A DNA stretch of 64,000 bases from Xylanimonas ulmi (GTDB taxonomy: Bacteria; Actinomycetota; Actinomycetes; Actinomycetales; Cellulomonadaceae). Positions within the stretch are counted from its first letter, which is position 1. Each line of letters opens with the position of its first letter. The DNA lies in NCBI RefSeq assembly GCF_004216535.1, contig NZ_SGWX01000001.1, positions 1,612,001-1,676,000 of the forward strand, read 5' to 3'. The position numbers were made by a program, and so were the translations under genes. The notes below the pieces were generated by a model. That model was not told where the DNA came from. It was given only the letters and a program-made list of their open reading frames with translations, and did no database searches. Shown one piece after another: positions 48,604-57,567 of this stretch.

Positions 48604-49535
48604 GCGGGGTCCTTCGCGGGAGTGTGGGGCGGGTCCGGCACGACCATCGTGCCGTTGCCGCGCGTGGTGAAGACCTCGAGCAGCACCGAGTGCGGCTGGC
48701 GGCCGTCGATCACCGTCGCCGCCGGCACCCCGCCGTCGACGGCCCGCAGGCACGCCTCCATCTTGGGGACCATGCCCGACTCGAGCGACGGCAGCAGGGC
48801 GGCGAGCTCGCTCGCCGTGATGCGCTCGACCAGCGAGGACCGGTCGGGCCATGAGGTGTAGAGCCCCTCGACGTCGGTGAGCACGATGAGCTTCTTGGCG
48901 CCGAGCGCGACCGCGAGCGCCGAGGCCGCCGTGTCGGCGTTGACGTTGAGCACCTGCGTGGGGTCGGCGACGTCGGGCGCGACCGTGGAGACCACCGGGA
49001 TGCGTCCCGCCGCGAGGATGTCCTGGACCGCCGAGGGGTCGACGCCGGTGACGTCGCCGACCAGGCCGACGTCGACCGGCTCGCCGTCGACGACGGCGAC
49101 GCGGCGCGTGGCCTGGAACAGGCCGCCGTCCTCCCCCGAGAGCCCCACGGCGAGCGGGCCGTGGGCGTTGACCAGGCCCACGAGCTCGCGCCCGACCTGG
49201 CCTGTGAGGACCATCCGGACGACCTCCATGGCGGCGGGCGTGGTGACGCGCAGGCCGCCGCGGAACTCGCTGGGGATGTTCAGGCGCGCGAGCATCGCGT
49301 TGATCTGGGGGCCGCCGCCGTGCACGACGACGGGGCGCAGGCCCACCTGGCGCAGGAACACCATGTCCTGCGCGAAGGCGGCCTTGAGCGACTCGTCGAC
49401 CATGGCGTTGCCGCCGTACTTGACCACGACCAGGGCGCCGGAGAACTCCTGGAGCCACGGCAGGGCCTCGAGCAGCACCTCGGCCTTCTGCTCGGGGCGC
49501 AGGTCGGTGCGGGTGTCGAACACGAAGTCGCTCAT
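48600..49535 (-). CDS. argB: Acetylglutamate kinase
   Basis: ArgB phosphorylates N-acetylglutamate. The 311-residue amino-acid kinase family protein has [57 protein letters not shown] and [17 protein letters not shown]. Substrate, phosphate and Mg sites are normal. It overlaps argJ and argD by 4 bases each. Feedback control by arginine is common in this family and not visible from sequence alone. Confidence 0.97.
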   Translation of the reverse strand: MSDFVFDTRTDLRPEQKAEVLLEALPWLQEFSGALVVVKYGGNAMVDESLKAAFAQDMVFLRQVGLRPVVVHGGGPQINAMLARLNIPSEFRGGLRVTTPAAMEVVRMVLTGQVGRELVGLVNAHGPLAVGLSGEDGGLFQATRRVAVVDGEPVDVGLVGDVTGVDPSAVQDILAAGRIPVVSTVAPDVADPTQVLNVNADTAASALAVALGAKKLIVLTDVEGLYTSWPDRSSLVERITASELAALLPSLESGMVPKMEACLRAVDGGVPAATVIDGRQPHSVLLEVFTTRGNGTMVVPDPPHTPAKDPA

Positions 49536-50722
49536 GACGAGTACGCGCTGTTCTCGTGCACGTAGTCGTGCGTGAGGTCGTTGGTCCACAGCGTGACCTC
49601 GGCGTCCCCGGCGTGCAGGTCGACCTCGACGGTGACCTCGCGCGCCGCGGCCAGGTCGACGAGCTCGCGCGGCTCGCCCACGCCGCCCGCGCGGCAGACC
49701 TGGACGCCGTTGACCGCCACGTCGAGCGCGAGGGCGTCGAAGGGCGCGACCTGCGGCGGGACCGTGCCGACCGCCGAGAGCACGCGTCCCCAGTTGGGGT
49801 CGTTGCCGAAGATGGCCGCCTTGAACAGGTTGGAGCGCGCGACCACCCGGGCGACGGCGAGCGCGGCGTCCTGGGTGGAGGCGTTGCGCACCGTGATGGC
49901 GATGTCGTGGCTGGCGCCCTCGGCGTCGGCGACGAGCTGACGCGCGAGGTCGGCGCAGGCCGTGGTGACGGCCCCAGCGAGCTCGTCTGGCGTCGGCGTG
50001 CGGCCGCTCGCCCCGCTGGCCAGGAGGATGACGGTGTCGTTGGTCGACATGCAGCCATCGGAGTCGACGCGTTCGAACGTGGCGGCGGTCGCCGCCCGCA
50101 GCGCGGCGTCGGCCGTCGCGGCGTCGACGTCGGCGTCGGTGGTCAGCACGCACAGCATGGTCGCCAGACCCGGGGCGAGCATGCCCGCGCCCTTGGCCAT
50201 GCCGCCGACGCTCCAGCCCGCCTCCTGGACGAGGGTCTGCTTGGCGACCGTGTCGGTGGTCATGATCGCGTGCGCCGCGGCGTCCCCGCCGTCGTCGGCG
50301 AGCGCGCCCACCGCGGCGTCGACGCCGGGCAGCAGCCGGTCCATGGGCAGGCGGACGCCGATGAGGCCCGTGCTGCACACGAGCACGTCGCCCGCGCCCA
50401 CGCCGTCGGCGCCACCGACGCCCGCGGCGCCGAGCGCGGCAGCCGTGTGCTCGGCCGTGCGGTGAGTGTCCGCGAAGCCCTCGGGGCCGGTGCACGCGTT
50501 GGCGCCGCCCGAGTTGAGCACGACGGCGCGCGCGGCGCCGTCCGCGACGGCCTGGCGCGTCCAGACCACGGGGGCGGCCTGCACACGGTTGGAGGTGAGC
50601 ACCGCGGCCGCGACGCGTCGGGGGCCGGTGTTGACGACGAGCGCGACGTCGGGCTTACCCGACACCTTGAGGCCGGCGGTGACGCCGGACGCCCGAAATC
50701 CCGCGGGGGCGGTGATGGTCAC
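49532..50722 (-). CDS. argJ: Bifunctional glutamate/ornithine N-acetyltransferase
   Basis: ArgJ recycles the acetyl group between acetylornithine and glutamate. The 396-residue precursor is cut before the threonine in GLATMLCVL, giving alpha and beta chains and the catalytic Thr. [20 protein letters not shown] is the substrate region, and the C-terminus is [11 protein letters not shown], typical of ArgJ. GTG 50722 overlaps the argC stop (GTGA). Whether the enzyme has both activities or only the recycling step cannot be told here. Confidence 0.96.
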   Translation of the reverse strand: MTITAPAGFRASGVTAGLKVSGKPDVALVVNTGPRRVAAAVLTSNRVQAAPVVWTRQAVADGAARAVVLNSGGANACTGPEGFADTHRTAEHTAAALGAAGVGGADGVGAGDVLVCSTGLIGVRLPMDRLLPGVDAAVGALADDGGDAAAHAIMTTDTVAKQTLVQEAGWSVGGMAKGAGMLAPGLATMLCVLTTDADVDAATADAALRAATAATFERVDSDGCMSTNDTVILLASGASGRTPTPDELAGAVTTACADLARQLVADAEGASHDIAITVRNASTQDAALAVARVVARSNLFKAAIFGNDPNWGRVLSAVGTVPPQVAPFDALALDVAVNGVQVCRAGGVGEPRELVDLAAAREVTVEVDLHAGDAEVTLWTNDLTHDYVHENSAYSS

Positions 50723-51801
50723 GGTGCGACTCCTTCGGTGATCAGGCCGGCCGTCTCGGGCAGGCCGAGCGCGAGGTTGAGCGACTGGACGGCCCCGCCC
50801 GCGGTGCCCTTGACGAGGTTGTCGATGGCGGTGACCGTCACGACGCGCCCGGCGGCGGCGTCGACCGCGACCTGGATGAGCGCGGTGTTGGCGCCCAGCG
50901 TCATCGCGGTGGTGGGCCACTGGCCCTCGGGCAGCAGGTGGACGAACGGCTCGTCGGCGTAGGCCCGCTCCCAGACGTCCCGGACGGCGTCGGCAGCGGT
51001 GGCGGGGTCGAGGCCGGGCGCCAGGCGCGCGGTCGCGGTCGCGAGGATGCCGCGCGCCATGGGCACGAGCGTGGGGGTGAAGCTCAAGGTGACGTCCTCG
51101 GCGCCGGCGACGGCGAGGTTCTGCCGGATCTCGGGGATGTGCCGGTGCGTGCCGCCGACGGCGTAGGGGGCCGCGGAGCCGAGCGCCTCGGAGGCCAGCA
51201 GGTGCGTCTTGAGCGCCTTACCCGCGCCCGAGTACCCGTTGGCGAGCACGGCCACGAGGTCGCGCGCCTCGACGATCCCGGCCGCGACGCCTGGCTGCAG
51301 GCCCAGCGTGACGGCCGTGACGTTGCACCCCGGCACGGCCACCCGCGTCGCCCCGTGCAGCACGTCGCGCTGGCGGCCGGTCACCGCGCCGCCGCTCGCG
51401 TGCAGCAGCTCGGGCAGGCCGTAGGGCCAGGAGCCCGCGTGCGGGCTCCCGTAGAACTGCTCCCACGCGGCGGGTGAGGTGAGGCGGTGGTCGGCTCCGA
51501 GGTCGAGCACGAGGACGTCGTCGGGAAGCTGCGCGGCGATCGCCCCCGAGGCGCCGTGCGGCAGCGCGAGCACGACGACGTCGTGCCCCGCGAGCGCCTC
51601 GACGCTCGTCGGCGCGAGCACGCGGTCGGCGAGGGATCGCAGGTGCGGGTGGAGGCTGCCGAGGCTCGCGCCCGCGTTGGAGTGCGCGGTCAGGGCGCCG
51701 ACGGCAAGATGGGGGTGGTTCGCGGCGAGGCGGAGGAACTCTCCTCCCGCGTAACCCGACGCGCCGGCGACGGCGACCCGGGCACGCTGCGTGCTGGTCA
51801 T
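50719..51801 (-). CDS. argC: N-acetyl-gamma-glutamyl-phosphate reductase
   Basis: ArgC reduces N-acetylglutamyl phosphate with NADPH. The 360-residue protein has the Rossmann start [19 protein letters not shown], the active-site cysteine in [17 protein letters not shown], and [19 protein letters not shown] 51801 (MTSTQRARV) was preferred over ATG 51807 because a TATAGT -10 at 51809-51814 would place the transcript start at about 51802. It heads the arg operon; an ArgR operator covers its promoter. Confidence 0.95.
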   Translation of the reverse strand: MTSTQRARVAVAGASGYAGGEFLRLAANHPHLAVGALTAHSNAGASLGSLHPHLRSLADRVLAPTSVEALAGHDVVVLALPHGASGAIAAQLPDDVLVLDLGADHRLTSPAAWEQFYGSPHAGSWPYGLPELLHASGGAVTGRQRDVLHGATRVAVPGCNVTAVTLGLQPGVAAGIVEARDLVAVLANGYSGAGKALKTHLLASEALGSAAPYAVGGTHRHIPEIRQNLAVAGAEDVTLSFTPTLVPMARGILATATARLAPGLDPATAADAVRDVWERAYADEPFVHLLPEGQWPTTAMTLGANTALIQVAVDAAAGRVVTVTAIDNLVKGTAGGAVQSLNLALGLPETAGLITEGVAP

Positions 51802-51829
51802 ATGCATGACTATACATACCCATGCATAG
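51801..51829 (-). promoter_or_regulatory. ARG-box operator and -10 promoter of the arg operon
   Basis: The minus strand contains three TATGCAT/TATGTATA half-sites (51821-51829, 51811-51818 and 51801-51807), giving overlapping ARG-box-like palindromes. A -10 TATAGT lies at 51809-51814. An ArgR hexamer bound here would cover the -10 and transcript start. This is also the most AT-rich stretch nearby. Confidence 0.8.
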
Positions 51830-51919
51830 AAACGACGTGCGCTGGCGCGGGCGTCTCACACCGCGAACCGCCGCTCTCGCGCGGCGCCGGTGGGCGTAGG
51901 CGCGAGTGGGCCGCGTCAG

Positions 51920-51925
51920 TAGGCT
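51920..51925 (+). promoter_or_regulatory. Leaderless-type -10 of the quinone oxidoreductase
   Basis: TAGGCT ends six bases before ATG 51932, the leaderless pattern. Confidence 0.45.
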
Positions 51926-51931
51926 CGGCCC

Positions 51932-52915
51932 ATGCGCGCAGTTGCGGCCCGCGAGGCGGGCGGTCCCGAGGTCCTCACATCCGTCGAGCTGCCCGAGCCG
52001 GAGCCCGGGCCCGGCCAACTCCTGGTGCGCGTGGCGGCCGCGGGCGTCAACTTCATCGACACCTACCGGCGCTCGGGCCTCTACCCGATGCCGTACCCGC
52101 ATGTCGTCGGGGTCGAGGGCGCCGGCGTCGTCACGGCTCTCGGCGAGCACGTCACCGGATTCGCGGTGGGTGACGAGGTCGCCTGGTGCGAGGCGCCCGG
52201 CAGCTACGCCGAGCTCGCGCTCGTGCCCGCGGCGGGCGCCGTCCGCGTCCCGACGGGGCTCGATCTGACGCTCGCCGCCGCGCTGCCGCTCCAGGGCGTC
52301 ACCGCGCACTACCTGGTCGCCTCGACGTTCGCGGTGGGGCTGGGCCACGACGTCCTGCTGACCGCGGGCGCCGGCGGCGTGGGCCTGCTGGCGACCCAGC
52401 TCGCCGTCGCGCGCGGCGGGCGCGTCATCACCACGGTGTCCTCGGCCGAGAAGGCGGCCTTGTCGGCCGAGGCGGGCGCCGCCCACACCATCGACTACGC
52501 GGCAATGGCCGACATCACCGCCGAGCTGCCCACCGCCGTCCGGGCGCTGACGGGAGGCGAGGGCGTGCACGTGGTCTACGACGGCGTCGGGCGCTCGACC
52601 TTCGACGCCTCACTCGCATCGCTGCGCCGGCGCGGCACCCTCGTGCTGTTCGGCGCCGCCTCGGGGCCGGTCCCGCCCCTCGACCCGCAGCGGCTCAACC
52701 GCGCCGGGTCGCTGTACCTGACGCGGCCGACCATCGGCGACTACCTCGCCACCCGGGCCGAGGTCGAGTGGCGGTTCGGGGAGGTTCTCGGCGCGGCCGC
52801 GGCGGGCGACCTCGACGTGCGCGTGGGCGCGACCTTCCCGCTCGCCGAGGCCGGCCAGGCGCACCGCGCGCTCGAAGGGCGCCGCACCACCGGCAAGGTG
52901 CTGCTGATCCCCTGA
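51932..52915 (+). CDS. NADPH:quinone oxidoreductase, zinc-free MDR family
   Basis: This 327-residue medium-chain reductase has GVNFIDTYRRSGLYPMPYPH, typical of QorA/zeta-crystallin-like enzymes, and the nucleotide-binding TAGAGGVGLLATQLAVARGG around residue 148. It lacks the structural-zinc cysteines of classic alcohol dehydrogenases. It probably reduces quinones with NADPH in the cytosol. The C-terminal third lies opposite the 3' end of the convergent vanZ-like gene. Confidence 0.9.
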   Translation: MRAVAAREAGGPEVLTSVELPEPEPGPGQLLVRVAAAGVNFIDTYRRSGLYPMPYPHVVGVEGAGVVTALGEHVTGFAVGDEVAWCEAPGSYAELALVPAAGAVRVPTGLDLTLAAALPLQGVTAHYLVASTFAVGLGHDVLLTAGAGGVGLLATQLAVARGGRVITTVSSAEKAALSAEAGAAHTIDYAAMADITAELPTAVRALTGGEGVHVVYDGVGRSTFDASLASLRRRGTLVLFGAASGPVPPLDPQRLNRAGSLYLTRPTIGDYLATRAEVEWRFGEVLGAAAAGDLDVRVGATFPLAEAGQAHRALEGRRTTGKVLLIP

Positions 52916-53497
52916 CGCGGGGCGTCGGGCGGCGCAGCGGGGCAGCGCCGGTCGCTCACGCCACCAGCGAAGCGAGGCGAGGGCGGCGAGGCCCGCGCCG
53001 ACGGCGTTGAGCAGCACGTCGTCGACCGAGGAGACCCGGTCCAGGCGCAGGACGTATTGGGCGACCTCGATCATGACGGAGCAGCCCGCGCCCAGCGCCA
53101 GGATCCGGCCCACCGAGGCCCAGCGCGCGAACCGGATCGGCGCGAAGAACCCGAGCGCGGCGAAGACCAGAAGGTTGCCGACGATCTGGCCCACGTCCAT
53201 CGACAGCAGGTCGAGCAGCGGGACGAGGCTCACGCGACCGTCGACCTGACCCGCGCGGCTGCCCGGCATCAACGTCAGCCAGACCCACGGCAGCGTGCCG
53301 TACACGATGCCGACCTCAGCCACGGCGGTGCGCCACGCCCACCGCGCGTCGACACCCCGCCGCCGCCTCCACCGCGCCACCGCCACCACGGTCATGGCGG
53401 CCAACGGGAGTCCGAGCACGGTCAGATACGCGACGCCGTTGATCGTGAGCAGCCAATCCGCCCAGCCGTGCATGCGCATCAGGCGCATCCCGATCAT
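52610..53497 (-). CDS. VanZ-family membrane protein with antisense read-through tail
   Basis: The ~190-residue core has about four to five membrane spans, including YLTVLGLPLAAMTVVAVA, GNLLVFAALGFFAPIRFA and a VanZ-type VSLVPLLDLL region and MIEVAQYVLRLDRVSSVDD. VanZ proteins modify teicoplanin or lipoglycopeptide resistance or related wall traits. The ATG at 53497 overlaps the VanY-like stop by ATGA. No stop occurs at the end of the domain; the frame continues for about 100 more residues antisense to the oxidoreductase and closes at 52610. That tail is probably an artefact of stop loss. Confidence 0.7.
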   Translation of the reverse strand: MIGMRLMRMHGWADWLLTINGVAYLTVLGLPLAAMTVVAVARWRRRRGVDARWAWRTAVAEVGIVYGTLPWVWLTLMPGSRAGQVDGRVSLVPLLDLLSMDVGQIVGNLLVFAALGFFAPIRFARWASVGRILALGAGCSVMIEVAQYVLRLDRVSSVDDVLLNAVGAGLAALASLRWWRERPALPRCAARRPASGDQQHLAGGAAPFERAVRLAGLGEREGRAHAHVEVARRGRAENLPEPPLDLGPGGEVVADGRPRQVQRPGAVEPLRVEGRDRPRGGAEQHEGAAPAQRCE

Positions 53498-54117
53498 CGC
53501 TGCGCCCTCGGGTCCTGGGAGGCGTCGGCGTACATGGCGGGGCACCCGTCGTCGGCCGCCTGCGGACGCAGCTCGTAGTGCCAGGACTCGTTGGCGTAGA
53601 TCTGGCACAGGCCGTATGCGGCGCCGTGCTCCGACAGCCATGCGGCCGCCGCGGCCCCGACGTCGACCGCCTCACCCGTGACGTGCGCGGACGCCGTCGG
53701 GCTCGCCACCCAGCGGGCGGCCTCCTCGGGTGAGCCGTAGGTGGCGACAGCGTCCGCCAGCAGACGCTCCTGCTCCTGAGCGCTGCGCCAGCCGCTGTTG
53801 ACGACGAACTCGACCCCGGCGCCCGCCGCCGCGTCCGCCGCCTGGCGCAGGGCGGACAGCAGCGCCGGGTCGAGGTTGGCGAGGGCGGGCCTGTCGTCGT
53901 CGAGGGCTAAGGACGCGTGTGCGGGCGGCGCCGGCGACGCCGGGGGCGCCTGCGTCTCGGCGGTCGAGGCGAGCGCCGAGGGCCCCCACGCCGACAGATG
54001 CTGGAGTCCGACGACGCCGCACAGCGCCGCCGTGATCAGCGCCGCGGCGGACAGGAGCACTCGGCGTCGCCGGGTGGGCAAGGCCCGAGCCCGGGCGTGA
54101 GCGGTAGGGGTGATCAT
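53494..54117 (-). CDS. VanY-type D-Ala-D-Ala carboxypeptidase
   Basis: This 207-residue M15B peptidase would trim D-alanine from peptidoglycan precursors outside the membrane. A twin-Arg-like N-terminus, RRRRVLLSAAALITAALCGVVG (positions ~17-38 in shortened view), forms a signal anchor. The catalytic zinc/substrate motifs are NSGWRSAQEQERLL, SAHVTGEAVDVG (HxxxxxxD) and NESWHYEL (His/Glu). It is translationally coupled to vanZ and lies divergent from a two-component system, so regulation by that system is likely (inference). Confidence 0.88.
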   Translation of the reverse strand: MITPTAHARARALPTRRRRVLLSAAALITAALCGVVGLQHLSAWGPSALASTAETQAPPASPAPPAHASLALDDDRPALANLDPALLSALRQAADAAAGAGVEFVVNSGWRSAQEQERLLADAVATYGSPEEAARWVASPTASAHVTGEAVDVGAAAAAWLSEHGAAYGLCQIYANESWHYELRPQAADDGCPAMYADASQDPRAQR

Positions 54118-54191
54118 GCCACCAGCCCAGCCGCGCGCCCGTTGCCAGGGCGTATGCGGTTCTCGATACGCCGACGATATGTCCGGGCTCG

Positions 54192-54197
54192 TAGCAT
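54192..54197 (+). promoter_or_regulatory. Putative -10 element of the two-component operon
   Basis: TAGCAT ends ten bases before ATG 54208 of the response regulator, and no clear Shine-Dalgarno is present, so a short leader or leaderless mRNA is likely. The divergent VanY-like gene starts 75 bp away. Confidence 0.35.
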
Positions 54198-54207
54198 CGA
54201 TGGTGCT

Positions 54208-54893
<686 letters not shown>

Positions 54894-54897
<4 letters not shown>

Positions 54898-56024
54898 GGA
54901 TGGGCGCGCCCAGGCGACCCGGGGCGAGCGTGCGCGTGAAGCTCACGCTCTCCTACGCGGGGTTCCTGATGGTCGCCGGCGTGCTGCTCATCGCGGTGGT
55001 CTGGGTGTTTCTGCTGCGATACGTGCCGGATGCGGCGGTGCGCCTGCCGCAAGATTCGGCGCCGGGACGCCGTCCACTGCCCGACCTGTTCATCCCCGGC
55101 CGCTACGACCTGTGGCGGGCCTTCGCGCCACGCGCCGCGCTCGCCCTCGGGCTCCTGCTGGTTCTGGGGCTCGTCGGGGGCTGGCTGCTGGCGGGCCGGA
55201 TGCTCTCGCCACTGCGCCGCGTGGCCGCGGTCGCGCGCGCCACCGCGCAAGGCTCGCTCAGCGAACGGGTCGCCCTGCCGGGTCGTCGCGACGAGCTGCG
55301 TGAGCTCGCCGACGCGTTCGACGCCATGCTCGACCGCGTCGAGGCCCATGTCGCCGAGCAGCGCAGGTTCGCGTCCAACGCCTCGCACGAGTTGCGCACC
55401 CCGCTCGCGGTCACCAAGACCCTGCTGGAGGTGGCCCGTGACGACCCGGACCGAGACGTCGACGACCTCCTGCGGCGTCTGGCCACGGTCAACACCCGGG
55501 CGATCGACCTCACCGAGGCGCTGCTGGTGCTCAGCCGCGCCGACCAACGCACGTTCACGCCCGAGCCCGTCGACCTGTCGCTCCTCGCCGAGCAGGCGGC
55601 CGAGACCCTCCTGCCGCTGGCCGAGCGGCGCGGCCTGGCCATCGTCGTCGACGGCGCGCCGGCCGAGGCGTTCGGCTCCCCCACGCTCCTCCTGCAGCTC
55701 GTCACGAACCTCGTGCACAACGCGATCGTCCACAACGAGCCCGAGCAGGGTCGCGTCTGGATCAGAGTCCGCCCCGCCGCGGGCCACGTGGACCTCGAGG
55801 TCGAGAACACCGGCGCGCCCGTGAGCCCGGATCAGGTCGCCACGCTGACCGAGCGGTTCAGGCGCGGCGCCGGACGGACCCACACGGACCACCCCGGCGT
55901 CGGCCTCGGCCTGGCGATCGTCAAGAGCATCACGCAGGCGCACGACGGGAGGCTCACCCTCGCGCCGCGGGACGGCGGTGGCCTGCGCGTGACGGTGCGA
56001 CTGCCCGCCGCGCCGCCGACGTAG
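54894..56024 (+). CDS. Sensor histidine kinase
   Basis: This 376-residue kinase has two membrane spans (about 18-41 and 80-101) around a ~38-residue extracellular loop, a HAMP linker (LSPLRRVAAVARATAQG), HisKA with phospho-acceptor H165 in NASHELRTPLAV, and the ATPase domain with the N-box LVTNLVHNAIVHNE, VENTGAPVS and GVGLGLAIVKSITQ. The short sensor loop suggests intramembrane or membrane-stress sensing. GTG 54894 overlaps the regulator stop (ATG 54900 is an alternative). It resembles VanS-like or other envelope-stress kinases. Confidence 0.92.
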
Positions 56025-56125
56025 GCCGAGCGCGGACGACCGGTCCCACTGGCGGCGAGCGGCGGTCCTGCGCGAGAGTGAGGGGCGACACGCCCCATCC
56101 CCGATCGGCCGGCCGAGAGGCTCCC

Positions 56126-56686
56126 ATGATCCTGACGGCGATCCTCGCGTGCGAGGTCGGCTTCTGGGTGGCGATCGTGGCCGGCCTGACCGCGCGCTAC
56201 GTGCTGCGCCGTCCGCGCCTCGGCGCGGGCCTGCTCATCAGCGCCCCGGCGCTCGACGTCGTGCTGCTCGCGCTGGTCGCCGTCGACCTGGCGCGCGGCG
56301 GGGCGGCGTCCTGGCAGCACGGCCTCGCGGCGATCTATATCGGCGTGTCGGGGGCCTACGGCCGCCCGATGGTCGCCTGGGTCGACGTCCGGTTCGCGCA
56401 CCGCTTCGCCGGCGGGCCACCGCCGCAGCGCCTGAGCGGCGCGCGCCACACCGCCAAGTGCTGGCGCGACGTGGGACGCACCATCGTCATGGGCGCCATC
56501 GCCTCGGCCATCTCGGGCGGCCTCATCTGGTGGGTCGACGACGCCTCACGCACCGCAGAGCTCACCGTCAACTTCCGGATCGTGGGGCTGATCCTGGCGA
56601 TCGACACGCTGTGGGCGCTGAGCTACACCATCTGGCCCAAGCAGACGCCTCAGCAGGAGGCGGCCGAGGCGGCCTCGGGCGGCTGA
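56126..56686 (+). CDS. Conserved hypothetical membrane protein
   Basis: This 186-residue protein has about five hydrophobic segments, beginning MILTAILACEVGFWVAIVAG and including LLISAPALDVVLLALVAVD, ASWQHGLAAIYIGVSGA, TIVMGAIASAISGGLIWW and VGLILAIDTLWALSYTIW. No catalytic motif is visible. GAGAGG lies 5-10 bases before ATG 56126. It lies downstream of the kinase with a 100-base gap. The function is not recognised. Confidence 0.7.
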   Translation: MILTAILACEVGFWVAIVAGLTARYVLRRPRLGAGLLISAPALDVVLLALVAVDLARGGAASWQHGLAAIYIGVSGAYGRPMVAWVDVRFAHRFAGGPPPQRLSGARHTAKCWRDVGRTIVMGAIASAISGGLIWWVDDASRTAELTVNFRIVGLILAIDTLWALSYTIWPKQTPQQEAAEAASGG

Positions 56687-56697
56687 GCCGCCCGAGG
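56673..56697. terminator. Bidirectional terminator with a stop codon in its loop
   Basis: CCTCGGGCGGC and GCCGCCCGAGG form a perfect 11-bp stem. The 3-base loop is the TGA stop of the membrane-protein gene, and the convergent SDR stop begins one base after the stem. Confidence 0.65.
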
Positions 56698-57567
56698 TCA
56701 GCGGCCCGTGAGCGTCTCGGCCAGCGGGTCCTCGGCGCCGGCGGGCAGCACGCGCAGGCGCCGCGCGGGGGGCCGCGCGCCGGCCGCGAGCTCGCGCAGC
56801 GAGGCCACCGTGTCGTGGGTGACGCGCAGGAACCAGCCCGAGCAGGCGTCGAGCTCGCCGCGCGCGACGGCCACCACGAGCTCGACCGTCCGCTCGACCG
56901 GCGTCCACTGCGTGCGACCGGCGTGCATGGGCATCGAGGCGGTCATGTCGGTCGCGACCACTCCCGGCGCGACCTCGAAGACGCGCAGCCCGCGCGCGAA
57001 CCCGGCCTCGTGCAGATGGGCGCCGAGCCGCACGAGCGCCGTCTTGCCCACGTTGTAGGCGCTCGATCCGGCCATCTCGTGGCTGGAGGCGCCCGAGGCG
57101 AGGTGGACGAGACGCCCGCCCCCGCGGGCGAGCATGCGCGGCGCCAGCGTGTGCGCGAGCAGGAACGGCCCACGCACGTCGACCTCCACGGTGCGCCACC
57201 ACTCCTCTGGGTCCGCCTCCCACGCGGGGACCTCGGCGTCGATCACCCCGGCGGCGTCGACCAGCAGGTCGACGCCCCCGAGCGTGTCCTCACCTCGGGC
57301 GACGGCGTCGCGCACCTGCGCGACGTCGGTCACGTCGGCGGGCAGCACGACGGCGCGGCGGCCGCTCGCGCGCACGCTCGCGGCGACATCGTCGAGCCTG
57401 GCGACGTCGCGCGCGAGGAGCGCGATGTCGAGGCCCGCTGCGGCCAGGCCCTGCGCGACGGCGCGGCCGATGCCGCGCGACGCGCCCGTGACCAGCGCGG
57501 TCCGGGCCGGCGGCGGCGTGGCCGCGACGGCCGACGACGACTGCCAGGTCGGCGCCGTCTCAGCCAC
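56698..57567 (-). CDS. SDR-family oxidoreductase
   Basis: This 289-residue short-chain dehydrogenase has the cofactor motif TALVTGASRGIGRAVAQG (TGxxxGxG, about residue 24-41), the NAG-like VDAAGVIDAEVP and the catalytic Ser-Tyr-Lys in LASGASSHEM and SSAYNVGKTALVRLG. The R after GAS favours NADP. The C-terminal extension after GELDACSGWFLRV is not standard. GTG 57567 overlaps the pheT stop by 8 bases. The substrate is unknown. Confidence 0.88.
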   Translation of the reverse strand: MAETAPTWQSSSAVAATPPPARTALVTGASRGIGRAVAQGLAAAGLDIALLARDVARLDDVAASVRASGRRAVVLPADVTDVAQVRDAVARGEDTLGGVDLLVDAAGVIDAEVPAWEADPEEWWRTVEVDVRGPFLLAHTLAPRMLARGGGRLVHLASGASSHEMAGSSAYNVGKTALVRLGAHLHEAGFARGLRVFEVAPGVVATDMTASMPMHAGRTQWTPVERTVELVVAVARGELDACSGWFLRVTHDTVASLRELAAGARPPARRLRVLPAGAEDPLAETLTGR

